NCBI RefSeq assembly: GCF_000340885.1
Contig: NC_020291.1
Location: forward strand, 496,001 to 560,000
Length of the DNA: 64,000 nucleotides
Direction: 5' to 3'
Origin: Clostridium saccharoperbutylacetonicum N1-4(HMT)
GTDB lineage: Bacteria > Bacillota > Clostridia > Clostridiales > Clostridiaceae
Part shown: piece by piece, positions 19,940-27,888 of the stretch
Numbering within the stretch: position 1 is the first letter of the stretch
How the letters are laid out: each line of letters begins with the position of its first letter
Translations under genes and position numbers: made by a program
The notes under the pieces: generated by a model
The model's input: the letters and a program-made list of their open reading frames with translations, nothing else
What the model was told of the DNA's origin: nothing
Databases searched by the model: none

Positions 19940-21481
19940 ATGGATAGAGAGTTAGTTTTAGTCGTTGATTTCGGCGGCCAATATAATCAATTAATAGCGA
20001 GAAGAGTAAGGGAATGCGGAGTATATTGTGAAGTTCATCCTTATAATTTAAGTATTAATGAGATAAAAGAAATGAATCCAAAGGGAATTATCTTTACAGG
20101 TGGGCCTAATAGCGTATATGGTGAAGATTCTCCTTTATGCGATAAAGCTATTTTTGAAATAGGAGTACCTATCCTTGGCATATGTTATGGATCTCAACTT
20201 ATGTCTCATATGCTTGGAGGAAAAGTTGCAACAGCACCTGTAAGCGAGTATGGGAAAACAAAAGTTAATGTAAATGTAGAATCTAAGCTTTTTAATGGTG
20301 TATCACTTGAAACGATTTGCTGGATGAGTCATACTGATTACATAGAGAAGGAACCAGAAGGATTTAAAGTAACAGCACAAACTCCAGTGTGCCCAGTTGC
20401 GGCTATGGAATGTGAAGCTAAAAATTTATATGCAGTTCAATTCCATCCAGAAGTTATGCATACACAAGAAGGTACAAAGATGCTTTCAAACTTTGTATTT
20501 AATGTTTGTGGGTGCAGTGGAGATTGGAAAATGGATTCTTTTATTGAAAAGACAATTGAAGAAGTACGTGAAAAAGTCGGTAATGGGAAAGTACTATGTG
20601 CATTGTCTGGTGGAGTTGATTCATCTGTAGCTGCAGTATTACTTTCAAGAGCTGTTGGAAAGCAGTTGACATGTGTATTTGTCGATCATGGATTACTTCG
20701 TAAAAATGAAGGTGATGAAGTTGAAGCAGTATTTGGACCTAATGGTCAATATGATTTAAATTTCATACGTGTAAATGCACAAGAAAGATTTTATGAAAAG
20801 TTAGCTGGAGTAGAAGAGCCAGAGCAAAAGAGAAAAATCATTGGAGAAGAGTTTATAAGAGTATTTGAAGAGGAAGCTAAAAAAATAGGAGTAGTTGATT
20901 TTCTTGTACAAGGAACTATTTATCCAGATGTAATTGAAAGTGGACTTGGAAAGTCAGCAGTTATAAAATCACATCATAATGTTGGAGGACTTCCTGATTA
21001 TGTTGATTTTAAAGAGATAATAGAACCACTTAGATTATTATTTAAAGATGAAGTACGTAAGGCAGGACTTGAACTTGGCATACCTGAAAAATTAGTATTC
21101 AGACAACCTTTCCCAGGACCTGGACTTGGAATACGTATCATTGGAGAAGTAACAGCTGAAAAAGTCAAAATAGTTCAAGAAGCAGATGCAATTTATCGTG
21201 AAGAAATTGCAAAAGCAGGTATTGATAAAGAAATTGGCCAGTATTTTGCAGCTCTTACTAACATGCGTTCAGTAGGTGTTATGGGAGATGAAAGAACATA
21301 TGATTATGCAATTGCTCTTCGAGCTGTAACTACAAGTGATTTCATGACTGCAGAATCTGCAGATCTTCCATGGGAAGTACTTGGAAAGGTAACAACTAGA
21401 ATTGTAAATGAAGTAAAAGGGGTAAATCGTGTAATGTATGATTGTACAGGAAAACCTCCAGCTACTATTGAATTTGAATAA
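19940..21481 (+). CDS. guaA: GMP synthase (glutamine-hydrolysing)
   Basis: It converts XMP to GMP using ATP and ammonia from glutamine. The 513-residue fused enzyme has the class I amidotransferase domain ('[10 protein letters not shown]', '[18 protein letters not shown]' with the catalytic cysteine, and 'QFHPEVMHT' with the catalytic histidine) and the ATP pyrophosphatase domain ('[17 protein letters not shown]', '[16 protein letters not shown]', '[12 protein letters not shown]', '[16 protein letters not shown]'). It ends with the dimerisation segment '[14 protein letters not shown]'. AGGAGGA precedes the ATG. A separate riboswitch is not visible in front of it. Confidence 0.98.
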   Translation: MDRELVLVVDFGGQYNQLIARRVRECGVYCEVHPYNLSINEIKEMNPKGIIFTGGPNSVYGEDSPLCDKAIFEIGVPILGICYGSQLMSHMLGGKVATAPVSEYGKTKVNVNVESKLFNGVSLETICWMSHTDYIEKEPEGFKVTAQTPVCPVAAMECEAKNLYAVQFHPEVMHTQEGTKMLSNFVFNVCGCSGDWKMDSFIEKTIEEVREKVGNGKVLCALSGGVDSSVAAVLLSRAVGKQLTCVFVDHGLLRKNEGDEVEAVFGPNGQYDLNFIRVNAQERFYEKLAGVEEPEQKRKIIGEEFIRVFEEEAKKIGVVDFLVQGTIYPDVIESGLGKSAVIKSHHNVGGLPDYVDFKEIIEPLRLLFKDEVRKAGLELGIPEKLVFRQPFPGPGLGIRIIGEVTAEKVKIVQEADAIYREEIAKAGIDKEIGQYFAALTNMRSVGVMGDERTYDYAIALRAVTTSDFMTAESADLPWEVLGKVTTRIVNEVKGVNRVMYDCTGKPPATIEFE

Positions 21482-21506
21482 AATATAAATATAATTTAAA
21501 ATGAGA

Positions 21507-21556
21507 AAGCCTATTTTACAGTGTTTATTATGATTAATAACTTGTAAAATAGGCTT
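21507..21556 (+). terminator. guaA terminator
   Basis: AAGCCTATTTTACA / TGTAAAATAGGCTT perfect 14-bp stem around about 22 nt. Confidence 0.7.
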
Positions 21557-21647
21557 AATTGTATGCTACAAAAGATTATAATTATTATATAGAGGATGTA
21601 ATTTTATAATAAAAGAAATAATTATTTTAATTATAATCCAATGATGA

Positions 21648-21740
21648 TATAATAATGGTAGTTTTCCGTATAGATCGGTACGGTGGTTTCCACCACCTTG
21701 GGCTGTTAGAAATAATAGTCTAAGGGGGTGGTATTAGATT
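21648..21740 (+). promoter_or_regulatory. Structured leader with alternative hairpins covering an RBS
   Basis: TATAAT at 21648-21653 would start a transcript near 21660. The leader holds CCGTA / TACGG (21666-21683), then GGTGG-TTT-CCACC (21682-21694). It also holds a competing hairpin in which ACCACC (21692-21697) plus GGGCT pair with AGTCT and GGTGGT (21727-21732), which hides the ribosome binding site AGGGGGTGG. CCACC cannot be in both hairpins at once, so the leader can switch between an open and a closed RBS. Confidence 0.6.
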
Positions 21741-21911
21741 GTGATAGTTGGCGTGTTAATAGTATCAATATTAATATTATTAGTAATATTAATTAATAGA
21801 GCACTAAGAAGTAACTCAAAAAGTTGCGAGTTTAATCTCGAGGTTAACATAAAAGGTTTTAAAATAAATTTTAAGACAACAGAAAAGAACGCCCCATCCG
21901 ATCAAGAGTAA
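21741..21911 (+). CDS. Small single-span membrane protein (56 aa)
   Basis: A GTG-started ORF: 'VIVGVLIVSILILLVILIN' forms one hydrophobic span at residues 1-19, followed by a basic stretch (RALRSNSKS) and a polar tail with 'FNLEVNIKGFKINFK'. AGGGGGTGG lies about 9 nt upstream and can be masked by the leader. A hairpin GAACGC / GCGTTC (21887-21917) overlaps the stop codon. The size and layout resemble type I toxin-antitoxin toxins or small regulatory membrane proteins, but no antisense RNA is demonstrated. The ORF is too short for ordinary gene calling yet has coherent features. Confidence 0.6.
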   Translation: MIVGVLIVSILILLVILINRALRSNSKSCEFNLEVNIKGFKINFKTTEKNAPSDQE

Positions 21912-21970
21912 GCGTTCATTTTCTAACCAATAAAATCTAATAGCCCTAAAACTAAAAAACGTTCTAGGAT

Positions 21971-22001
21971 TAGCTTAATGTTGACGCATTAAGCTTTTCT
22001 T
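21971..22001 (+). terminator. Terminator of the small membrane protein transcript
   Basis: AGCTTAATG / CATTAAGCT 9-bp stem with loop TTGACG, then TTTCTT. Confidence 0.65.
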
Positions 22002-22176
22002 AATTATTATACTGATAACAATATAATAATATAACAATATATTTATATTATATCATATAAACTGAAAAATAAAACAAATGTATGATATTTGTTGAACATA
22101 TATTATACATTAACTTATTTGGATAATTGTTTGATTATATACTACAAAGGTAAAGATAAATCAAATAAATTGATAA

Positions 22177-22968
22177 TTAAGCTTTATAATTTTTTAAAGC
22201 TTCAACTATTCTATTAGATATAGCTTCGTATCCAGAACTATTTGGATGAAAATTATCTACTGTTAAATAATTTTGTAAATTATATTTAAATAGATCATAA
22301 GTTGGTATAAAAATAGCATTTGAGTCTAGCGATACAAGCTGTTGGCTTTGATAGTTCCAATCATTTAAAATACTAACTTTATCTGGTGTAAGATCCTTTC
22401 CGAAAGGATTATATAGCCCGATAAAAATTACCATGGATGATGGGTTGTTATCTCTTATTATTTTAAAGGTAGCTTTTAAATTGCTTAAATAGGTATCTTC
22501 AATATTTTTTATTTTTGTTGTAGATGATGTTATATCCATATTTTTTAGCTTGCTTATCTCATTACCACCTATAGATATGAAGATTATAGATGAACCTTTG
22601 ATATAGGATATATTTTGAGGATTTTGCACTATATTTAATAATTCACTGGATACATCTCCGTTTACAGCTAGGTTATTTATTTTAATTTCTTTTGGTGTTT
22701 TACTTTTCCAATAATCTGAGAAGTAACCAGAAAAGCCAAGTCCTTTTTCATCTCCAGTTCCTTTTGCTAGAGAATCTCCAAGAACTAATATGTTATATAA
22801 GTTCGAATTCAATTCATTAGTTTCTTTAGGAGGTTCAATATCAGTATGCGTTATTTCTTTAGGAGGTGCAGAACTTATTGACAATGCTGTTAAAAAGCCT
22901 GTAATTAATGTAACGGTAGATATTATGGATAGTAATAAAATTAGTTTCCAGCGTAAGTTTTTTAACAT
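22177..22968 (-). CDS. Membrane-anchored SGNH/GDSL hydrolase
   Basis: A 263-residue esterase-type protein with an N-terminal hydrophobic anchor or signal ('LILLLSIISTVTLITGFLTAL'). The SGNH blocks are present: 'ILVLGDSLAKGTG' (nucleophilic serine), 'NLAVNGDVS', 'ISIGGNEIS' (Asn) and 'DNFHPNSSGYEAI' (Asp-x-x-His). It is probably extracellular and may act on acyl or acetyl esters of cell-surface polymers; the substrate is unknown. It is the last gene of a minus-strand unit, 15 nt after the ABC permease gene, with AAAGGAGG before its ATG, so it may work with that exporter. Confidence 0.85.
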   Translation of the reverse strand: MLKNLRWKLILLLSIISTVTLITGFLTALSISSAPPKEITHTDIEPPKETNELNSNLYNILVLGDSLAKGTGDEKGLGFSGYFSDYWKSKTPKEIKINNLAVNGDVSSELLNIVQNPQNISYIKGSSIIFISIGGNEISKLKNMDITSSTTKIKNIEDTYLSNLKATFKIIRDNNPSSMVIFIGLYNPFGKDLTPDKVSILNDWNYQSQQLVSLDSNAIFIPTYDLFKYNLQNYLTVDNFHPNSSGYEAISNRIVEALKNYKA

Positions 22969-22983
22969 TTTAATCGCCTCCTT

Positions 22984-23988
22984 TTAAACTAATACATCCT
23001 GTTTAGTAAATACAGCAAAACTTATAATAAAAGCACATATGCCCCAGGTTAAAAGTACTAAAGTGCTAAAAAGTAAGGACATTCCAGGTATAGGTGTATA
23101 TGAACCAGTAAGATATTGTGGCAGATTTAAATTTATGACAAAGAAATATTTTACTATGGGCCAGTCGGCTAAAAATAATTGAAGAAAACCTCCTCCAATT
23201 AATGTGGCCATCATTATGCCAATGGATGTAGCTGTATTTCTAACTAAAACAGAAACCATAAATGAAACTGTTCCAACAATAATTGATACAAACCAGCCAA
23301 GTGAATAAACAAGAATTACATATTGTAATTGAGTTACTTTTATAACGTTTGAAGTATCTAATATGCCAGAACTTGAATTAAAACCAGTTGCTATGGGCTC
23401 GTATAAGCCCCAATTATTAAATAAGAAGCCTGAGATTAAAAGGGATAATACTCCCATTTCTAAAATCACCAGTGAAAACAAAATTACAAGTGCTATATAT
23501 TTGCTAAGGAGGATTTTCCATCTAGGTGTAGCTCTTGTTAACAGTACTTTGATAGTTTTTGCAGAAAATTCACCACATACACTATCTCCAGCTAATATTA
23601 TTATTAGTAAAGGAAGGAGTACAAATATGGATTGCTCCATTAACTTTACTGTGAATTTTGCAGCACTTGGAGTAATAGGGTTTATATTATTGTCTAAATA
23701 ATATTGATTCTGTTGAATCTTAATATTAATAGATGCTTTACTTGCTTCTGGAGTATCTGGTCTATTAAGTCTATTTTTTAAATCTTGTATTTGCTGTTTT
23801 TGTAATGACTGCCAGTCGATATTTTCAGTTTGATTAGTTGTTTTCATATATTTATCTATAGTATTTTTGTATTGATAATTCTGACCATATGAAAAGAGTG
23901 AAACTAAAATTAACATGATAGCAGTAATAAGTAACATTTTTCTTCTATATAACATTTTGTTTACTTCATTTTTAATTAATACTAACAA
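22984..23988 (-). CDS. ABC-2 type transporter permease
   Basis: A 334-residue membrane protein with an N-terminal span ('LLITAIMLILVSLFSYG'), an extracellular loop of about 80 residues, then five further spans, the ABC-2 permease arrangement. 'GDSVCGEFSAKTIKVLLTRATPRWKILLSKY' is the cytoplasmic segment typical of these permeases that contacts the ATPase. The likely start is TTG 23988, with GGAGGAGA about 8 nt upstream. It pairs with the ATPase gene 16 nt upstream. The exported substrate is unknown; the family includes bacitracin and lantibiotic self-protection systems. Confidence 0.85.
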   Translation of the reverse strand: MLVLIKNEVNKMLYRRKMLLITAIMLILVSLFSYGQNYQYKNTIDKYMKTTNQTENIDWQSLQKQQIQDLKNRLNRPDTPEASKASINIKIQQNQYYLDNNINPITPSAAKFTVKLMEQSIFVLLPLLIIILAGDSVCGEFSAKTIKVLLTRATPRWKILLSKYIALVILFSLVILEMGVLSLLISGFLFNNWGLYEPIATGFNSSSGILDTSNVIKVTQLQYVILVYSLGWFVSIIVGTVSFMVSVLVRNTATSIGIMMATLIGGGFLQLFLADWPIVKYFFVINLNLPQYLTGSYTPIPGMSLLFSTLVLLTWGICAFIISFAVFTKQDVLV

Positions 23989-24004
23989 GGATGTCTCCTC
24001 CCTT

Positions 24005-24916
24005 CTAATTGATCATAGTATCTTCTTCTGTTAGAGATAAAAATAAATCTTCAAGAGTTTTATGTTTGGTATTTACGAATTTTATCTTAAGTCCTTCTTT
24101 AATTAAAGAAAGGTTAATTTCTTCAAGTTTGGATAAGTCAACTTTTGCTTCAATTCTTCCATCTTTTAAAAAGCCATCTATATTCCAGTTGTTTTTAAGA
24201 AACTCAAGCCCTTTTTCGTTATTATTTAAAACAAAGAAAACTTCCTGTTCATTAATGAGTTCTGATACTTTAGAATATTTTATTAAAGTACCATTTTTTA
24301 CTATAGCAACCTTATCGCACATTAATTCTACTTCAGATATTAAATGACTAGAAATAAGAACAGCTATATTTTCTTTTTTGGAAAGATTTTTTATTATATT
24401 TCTAAATTCATTTATTCCTGATGGATCTAAGCCGTTAGTTGGTTCATCTAATATAAGAAGCTTTGGTTTATGGATAAGAGCTTGTGCTAGACCTAATCGC
24501 TGTTTCATACCTAAAGAATAAGTAGAAACTTTGTCATTTATTCTATTTTGCATACCAACAAGTTGTATTGCTTTATTAATATCATCAGAGGTAACATTTT
24601 TATTCATAGAACCTAGCATTTTTAGATTTTCTAAACCACTTAAATAATTGTACATATCTGGCCCTTCAATTATGCAGCCTACTTGTGACATTGCATTAAC
24701 ATAATCTTTAGTAATGTCATGATTATCAATTAGAATTTTTCCGCTAGTAGGAGAAGACAGTCCAACGATCATTCTTAAAGTTGTGGACTTCCCAGCTCCA
24801 TTTGGTCCAAGAAAACCTAAAACCTCACCTTCAGTAATTGAAAAACTAATTCCTTTTACTATTTCCTTATTTTTTATCCGTTTACTGACATTATCTAATA
24901 ATAATACAGGATTCAT
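24005..24916 (-). CDS. ABC transporter ATP-binding protein
   Basis: A 303-residue ATPase with Walker A 'GFLGPNGAGKSTTLRMIVG', signature 'YSLGMKQRLGLAQAL', Walker B 'LLILDEPTNGLDPSG' and switch histidine 'ISSHLISEVE', followed by the C-terminal extension typical of BcrA/NatA-like exporters. The start is ATG 24916 behind AAAGGAGG; the open frame upstream to 24967 lies before the ribosome binding site. It forms an exporter with the adjacent ABC-2 permease. No two-component or GntR regulator lies next to it. Confidence 0.92.
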   Translation of the reverse strand: MNPVLLLDNVSKRIKNKEIVKGISFSITEGEVLGFLGPNGAGKSTTLRMIVGLSSPTSGKILIDNHDITKDYVNAMSQVGCIIEGPDMYNYLSGLENLKMLGSMNKNVTSDDINKAIQLVGMQNRINDKVSTYSLGMKQRLGLAQALIHKPKLLILDEPTNGLDPSGINEFRNIIKNLSKKENIAVLISSHLISEVELMCDKVAIVKNGTLIKYSKVSELINEQEVFFVLNNNEKGLEFLKNNWNIDGFLKDGRIEAKVDLSKLEEINLSLIKEGLKIKFVNTKHKTLEDLFLSLTEEDTMIN

Positions 24917-25142
24917 TCTAAAGCACCTCCTTTTTGTTTTAAATTGCTTAGTAATATTATTGTACATTTAAGAAATTATATTTCAACCAAAAAACGACTT
25001 AATTAGAAAAATATTTATGAACATTAATGTTTTCTGTTCAATTCAAGTTATTTTTGTTAAACAATATCAAATATAAGAAATCCGCATAATATGGTAGTAG
25101 ATAATCGATAAAGATTATTATTAATACAAAGGAGAGAAGAAA

Positions 25143-25559
25143 ATGGGAAACAGAGATGATAGATGCAACAAAAGTTGCAGATCAGACGATAGATGCTGTA
25201 GGTGTTGTAGATCAGATGGAAGAGAAAATACAAGTAATTGCAATATTGGTGGAAATATTAATAGACCAAATGGAACTCTTGGTGCACAAGCAAATAGAAG
25301 AAATTGTACACTAGGTGCCAATGATACAAGAGGCAGATGTAGATGTAGAAATAATCGTATGGAAGATGCGCTAGAGGATGCATATAATTGCGGATATCAG
25401 AATGGATATAATGCAGGCTATCCTCAAGGATTTCAAGATGGACGTACTTTAGGAGCTCAAGAAGGATTTCAACAAGGCTGCAGGGCAGGACAGGAAAAGG
25501 CAAAACAAGAAATATTAGCTGGAATAAGAAGAAGATGCTGTTGCTGCAGATGTTGTTAG
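25143..25559 (+). CDS. Cysteine/arginine-rich protein, possibly spore coat or exosporium
   Basis: A 138-residue protein with 18 cysteines, many in CC or CxC pairs: 'CCRCC' near residue 18 and 'RRRCCCCRCC' at the C-terminus. The centre has near-repeats rich in Gly, Tyr and Gln ('NCGYQNGYNAGYPQGFQDG', 'GAQEGFQQG') and two 'TLGA' units. I recognise no catalytic domain. Cysteine-rich, low-complexity proteins of this kind form cross-linked spore coat or exosporium layers in clostridia, so that is the favoured role; metal binding is an alternative. AGGAGAG precedes ATG 25143, and a strong terminator follows. Confidence 0.7.
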   Translation: MGNRDDRCNKSCRSDDRCCRCCRSDGRENTSNCNIGGNINRPNGTLGAQANRRNCTLGANDTRGRCRCRNNRMEDALEDAYNCGYQNGYNAGYPQGFQDGRTLGAQEGFQQGCRAGQEKAKQEILAGIRRRCCCCRCC

Positions 25560-25596
25560 TGGATCAGATATAAAAATAGAGTTATATTAAATAATA

Positions 25597-25624
25597 TAAA
25601 AAGAGGAGGAAACTCCTCTTTTTA
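25597..25624 (+). terminator. Terminator of the Cys-rich gene
   Basis: AAAAAGAGGAG / CTCCTCTTTTT stem with a GAAA loop. Confidence 0.9.
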
Positions 25625-25897
25625 AAAATATATTTTATAAATATCAGTGTTAAATACTTAACAATCAATTCGTTTTGATTTCCTTTTGAAATCTTTTATG
25701 TTTTTTATAATTCTTTTTACAAAAGAATATCTAATAAAATTAGGGTAAAAATATTATTTATGAACATAATAAACCTATTGATAATAAAAATCTGTATATA
25801 TTGATAAAAAATTTAAACATAGGCAAAGATTGTTCTAATTTATGATATAATTAAAAAAGTAACAATATTTTTAACTATATGGAGGTAAGATATAGAG
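25625..25897 (+). promoter_or_regulatory. AT-rich region with the pgi promoter
   Basis: No ORF is seen. A TATAAT at 25846-25851 is the best -10 box for pgi; a convincing -35 box is not visible. Confidence 0.4.
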
Positions 25898-27247
25898 ATG
25901 AGTAAAAGTATATCATTAGATTTATCAAAAGTTGCACCTTATTTAAACATGACTGAAATTGATTATATGGAGGAAATGGTTAAAAGTGCTCATGATAAAT
26001 TACATAATGGAACAGGAGCAGGAAATGACTTTTTAGGATGGATCGATCTACCAGTAAACTATGATAAAGATGAATTTGCTAGAATTAAGAAGGCAGCAGA
26101 AAAAATTAAATCTGATTCAGAAGTTTTAATAGTAGTTGGAATTGGAGGATCATATCTTGGTGCTAGAGCAGCAATTGAAATGTTAACTAATAATTTTCAT
26201 AATGCACTAGACAATGACAAGAGAAAAGCTCCTAAAATTTTTTATGTAGGAAATAATATAAGCTCAACATATATGGCAGAATTACTACAAGCAATTGAAG
26301 GTAAAGATGTAAGTGTAAATGTAATTTCAAAATCAGGAACTACAACTGAACCAGCAATTGCATTTAGAATTTTAAGAACATATTTAGAAAATAAGTATGG
26401 AGTAGATGAAGCTAGAAAGAGAATTTATGCTACAACTGATAAGGCTAAGGGAGCATTAAAGACTTTAGCAGATGCTGAAGGTTATGCTAGCTTTGTAGTT
26501 CCAGATGATATTGGAGGAAGATTCTCTGTATTAACAGCAGTTGGATTATTACCAATAGCAGCAGCTGGAATTGATATTGATGAAATGATGAAAGGTGCTG
26601 CTGATGCAAGAGAAGTTTATTCAAATCCATCTCTTAATGAAAATGATGCTTATAAGTATGCAGCAGTTAGAAATGCTTTATATAATAAAGGAAAGACAAT
26701 TGAATTATTAGTAAACTACGAACCATCTCTTCACTATTTCAATGAATGGTGGAAACAATTATTTGGAGAATCAGAAGGTAAGGACAATAAGGGATTATTC
26801 CCAGCAGCTGTTGACTTTAGTACAGATCTTCATTCAATGGGGCAATATGTTCAAGAAGGAAGAAGAATTCTTTTTGAAACAGTTATTAACGTAGAAAAGG
26901 CTAAATATGAAATTAATATAGAAGAAGCTGATAATGATTTAGATGGATTAAACTTTTTAGCAGGAAAAACTATGGATTTTGTTAATAAGAAAGCTTTCCA
27001 AGGAACTGTATTAGCTCATAATGATGGTGGAGTTCCAAACATGATAGTAAATGTTCCTGAAATTTCAGCATATTATTTTGGATATATGGTTTACTTCTTT
27101 GAAAAGGCTTGTGGAATTAGCGGATATCTTTTAGGTGTAAATCCATTTAATCAACCAGGAGTTGAAGCTTACAAGAAAAATATGTTTGCGCTTTTAGGAA
27201 AACCAGGTTATGAAGATGTTAAAGCAGAATTAGAAAAGAGACTTTAA
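25898..27247 (+). CDS. pgi: Glucose-6-phosphate isomerase
   Basis: It interconverts glucose-6-phosphate and fructose-6-phosphate in glycolysis. The 449-residue product is the short bacterial type and shows '[18 protein letters not shown]', '[16 protein letters not shown]', '[14 protein letters not shown]', '[14 protein letters not shown]' and '[14 protein letters not shown]', which cover the phosphate-binding serines/threonines and the catalytic Glu/His/Lys regions. GGAGG precedes the ATG. A UPF0178 gene follows after only 5 nt. Confidence 0.97.
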   Translation: MSKSISLDLSKVAPYLNMTEIDYMEEMVKSAHDKLHNGTGAGNDFLGWIDLPVNYDKDEFARIKKAAEKIKSDSEVLIVVGIGGSYLGARAAIEMLTNNFHNALDNDKRKAPKIFYVGNNISSTYMAELLQAIEGKDVSVNVISKSGTTTEPAIAFRILRTYLENKYGVDEARKRIYATTDKAKGALKTLADAEGYASFVVPDDIGGRFSVLTAVGLLPIAAAGIDIDEMMKGAADAREVYSNPSLNENDAYKYAAVRNALYNKGKTIELLVNYEPSLHYFNEWWKQLFGESEGKDNKGLFPAAVDFSTDLHSMGQYVQEGRRILFETVINVEKAKYEINIEEADNDLDGLNFLAGKTMDFVNKKAFQGTVLAHNDGGVPNMIVNVPEISAYYFGYMVYFFEKACGISGYLLGVNPFNQPGVEAYKKNMFALLGKPGYEDVKAELEKRL

Positions 27248-27252
27248 TCTAA

Positions 27253-27684
27253 ATGAAGATTATAATTGATGGAGATGCTTGTCCAGGCATCTCCATTATT
27301 GAAAAAGTAGCTAAAACCTATGAGGTGCCAGTAATAATTTATTGTGATATAAATCATTTTATTCAAAGTGATTATTCAGAAGTTAAAATTGTAGATAGTG
27401 GATTCCAAAGTGTTGATATGTATGTGATGAATGAAACAAAGCAAGGAGATATTATTGTTTCTCAAGACTATGGAGTTGCTGCAATATGTCTATCAAAAAA
27501 AGCAAAAGTCATAAATCCTAAAGGCTATATTTATGATGAACAGAATATTGATAGGCTATTAGAAGAACGACATATATCACAGAAAATAAGAAAAGGAGGG
27601 GGGAAGACCTCCAATCCTAAGAAAAGAACTGAAGATGATAACTTGAGACTAGAAAAGAATTTAATAAGAATTATAAGAGAATAA
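27253..27684 (+). CDS. UPF0178 (YaiI/YqxD) family protein
   Basis: A 143-residue protein of the YaiI/YqxD family, whose fold is related to PIN/NYN nuclease domains. Conserved blocks are 'IIDGDACPGISIIEKVAK', 'VIYCDINHF', 'VDSGFQSVDMYVMNE', 'GDIIVSQDYGVAAICLSKKAKVINPKG' and 'RKGGGKTSNPKKRTEDD'. Acidic residues in DGDACP, DMY and SQDYG suit metal binding, but activity is not established. It begins 5 nt after pgi without an obvious ribosome binding site, suggesting translational coupling. Confidence 0.9.
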   Translation: MKIIIDGDACPGISIIEKVAKTYEVPVIIYCDINHFIQSDYSEVKIVDSGFQSVDMYVMNETKQGDIIVSQDYGVAAICLSKKAKVINPKGYIYDEQNIDRLLEERHISQKIRKGGGKTSNPKKRTEDDNLRLEKNLIRIIRE

Positions 27685-27694
27685 TTATGTGTTT

Positions 27695-27723
27695 GAAGCT
27701 TAATTTTATAGGCTTCTTTTTTT
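27695..27723 (+). terminator. Terminator of pgi-yaiI
   Basis: GAAGCT / GGCTTC stem followed by eight or more T. Confidence 0.75.
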
Positions 27724-27888
27724 TATTTACTAAAATTATAGGTTAAAATCTAATTGTAAAAAAAATTTAATAATCAAACATGATATAATTAAAATAAAAA
27801 TTAACTGAAGTTATTTACAAATAATGGTAAAATGTATAATATAGTATTAAGGTGGTTTTGAAAATGTGTATGAAGGGAGTATTTATTT

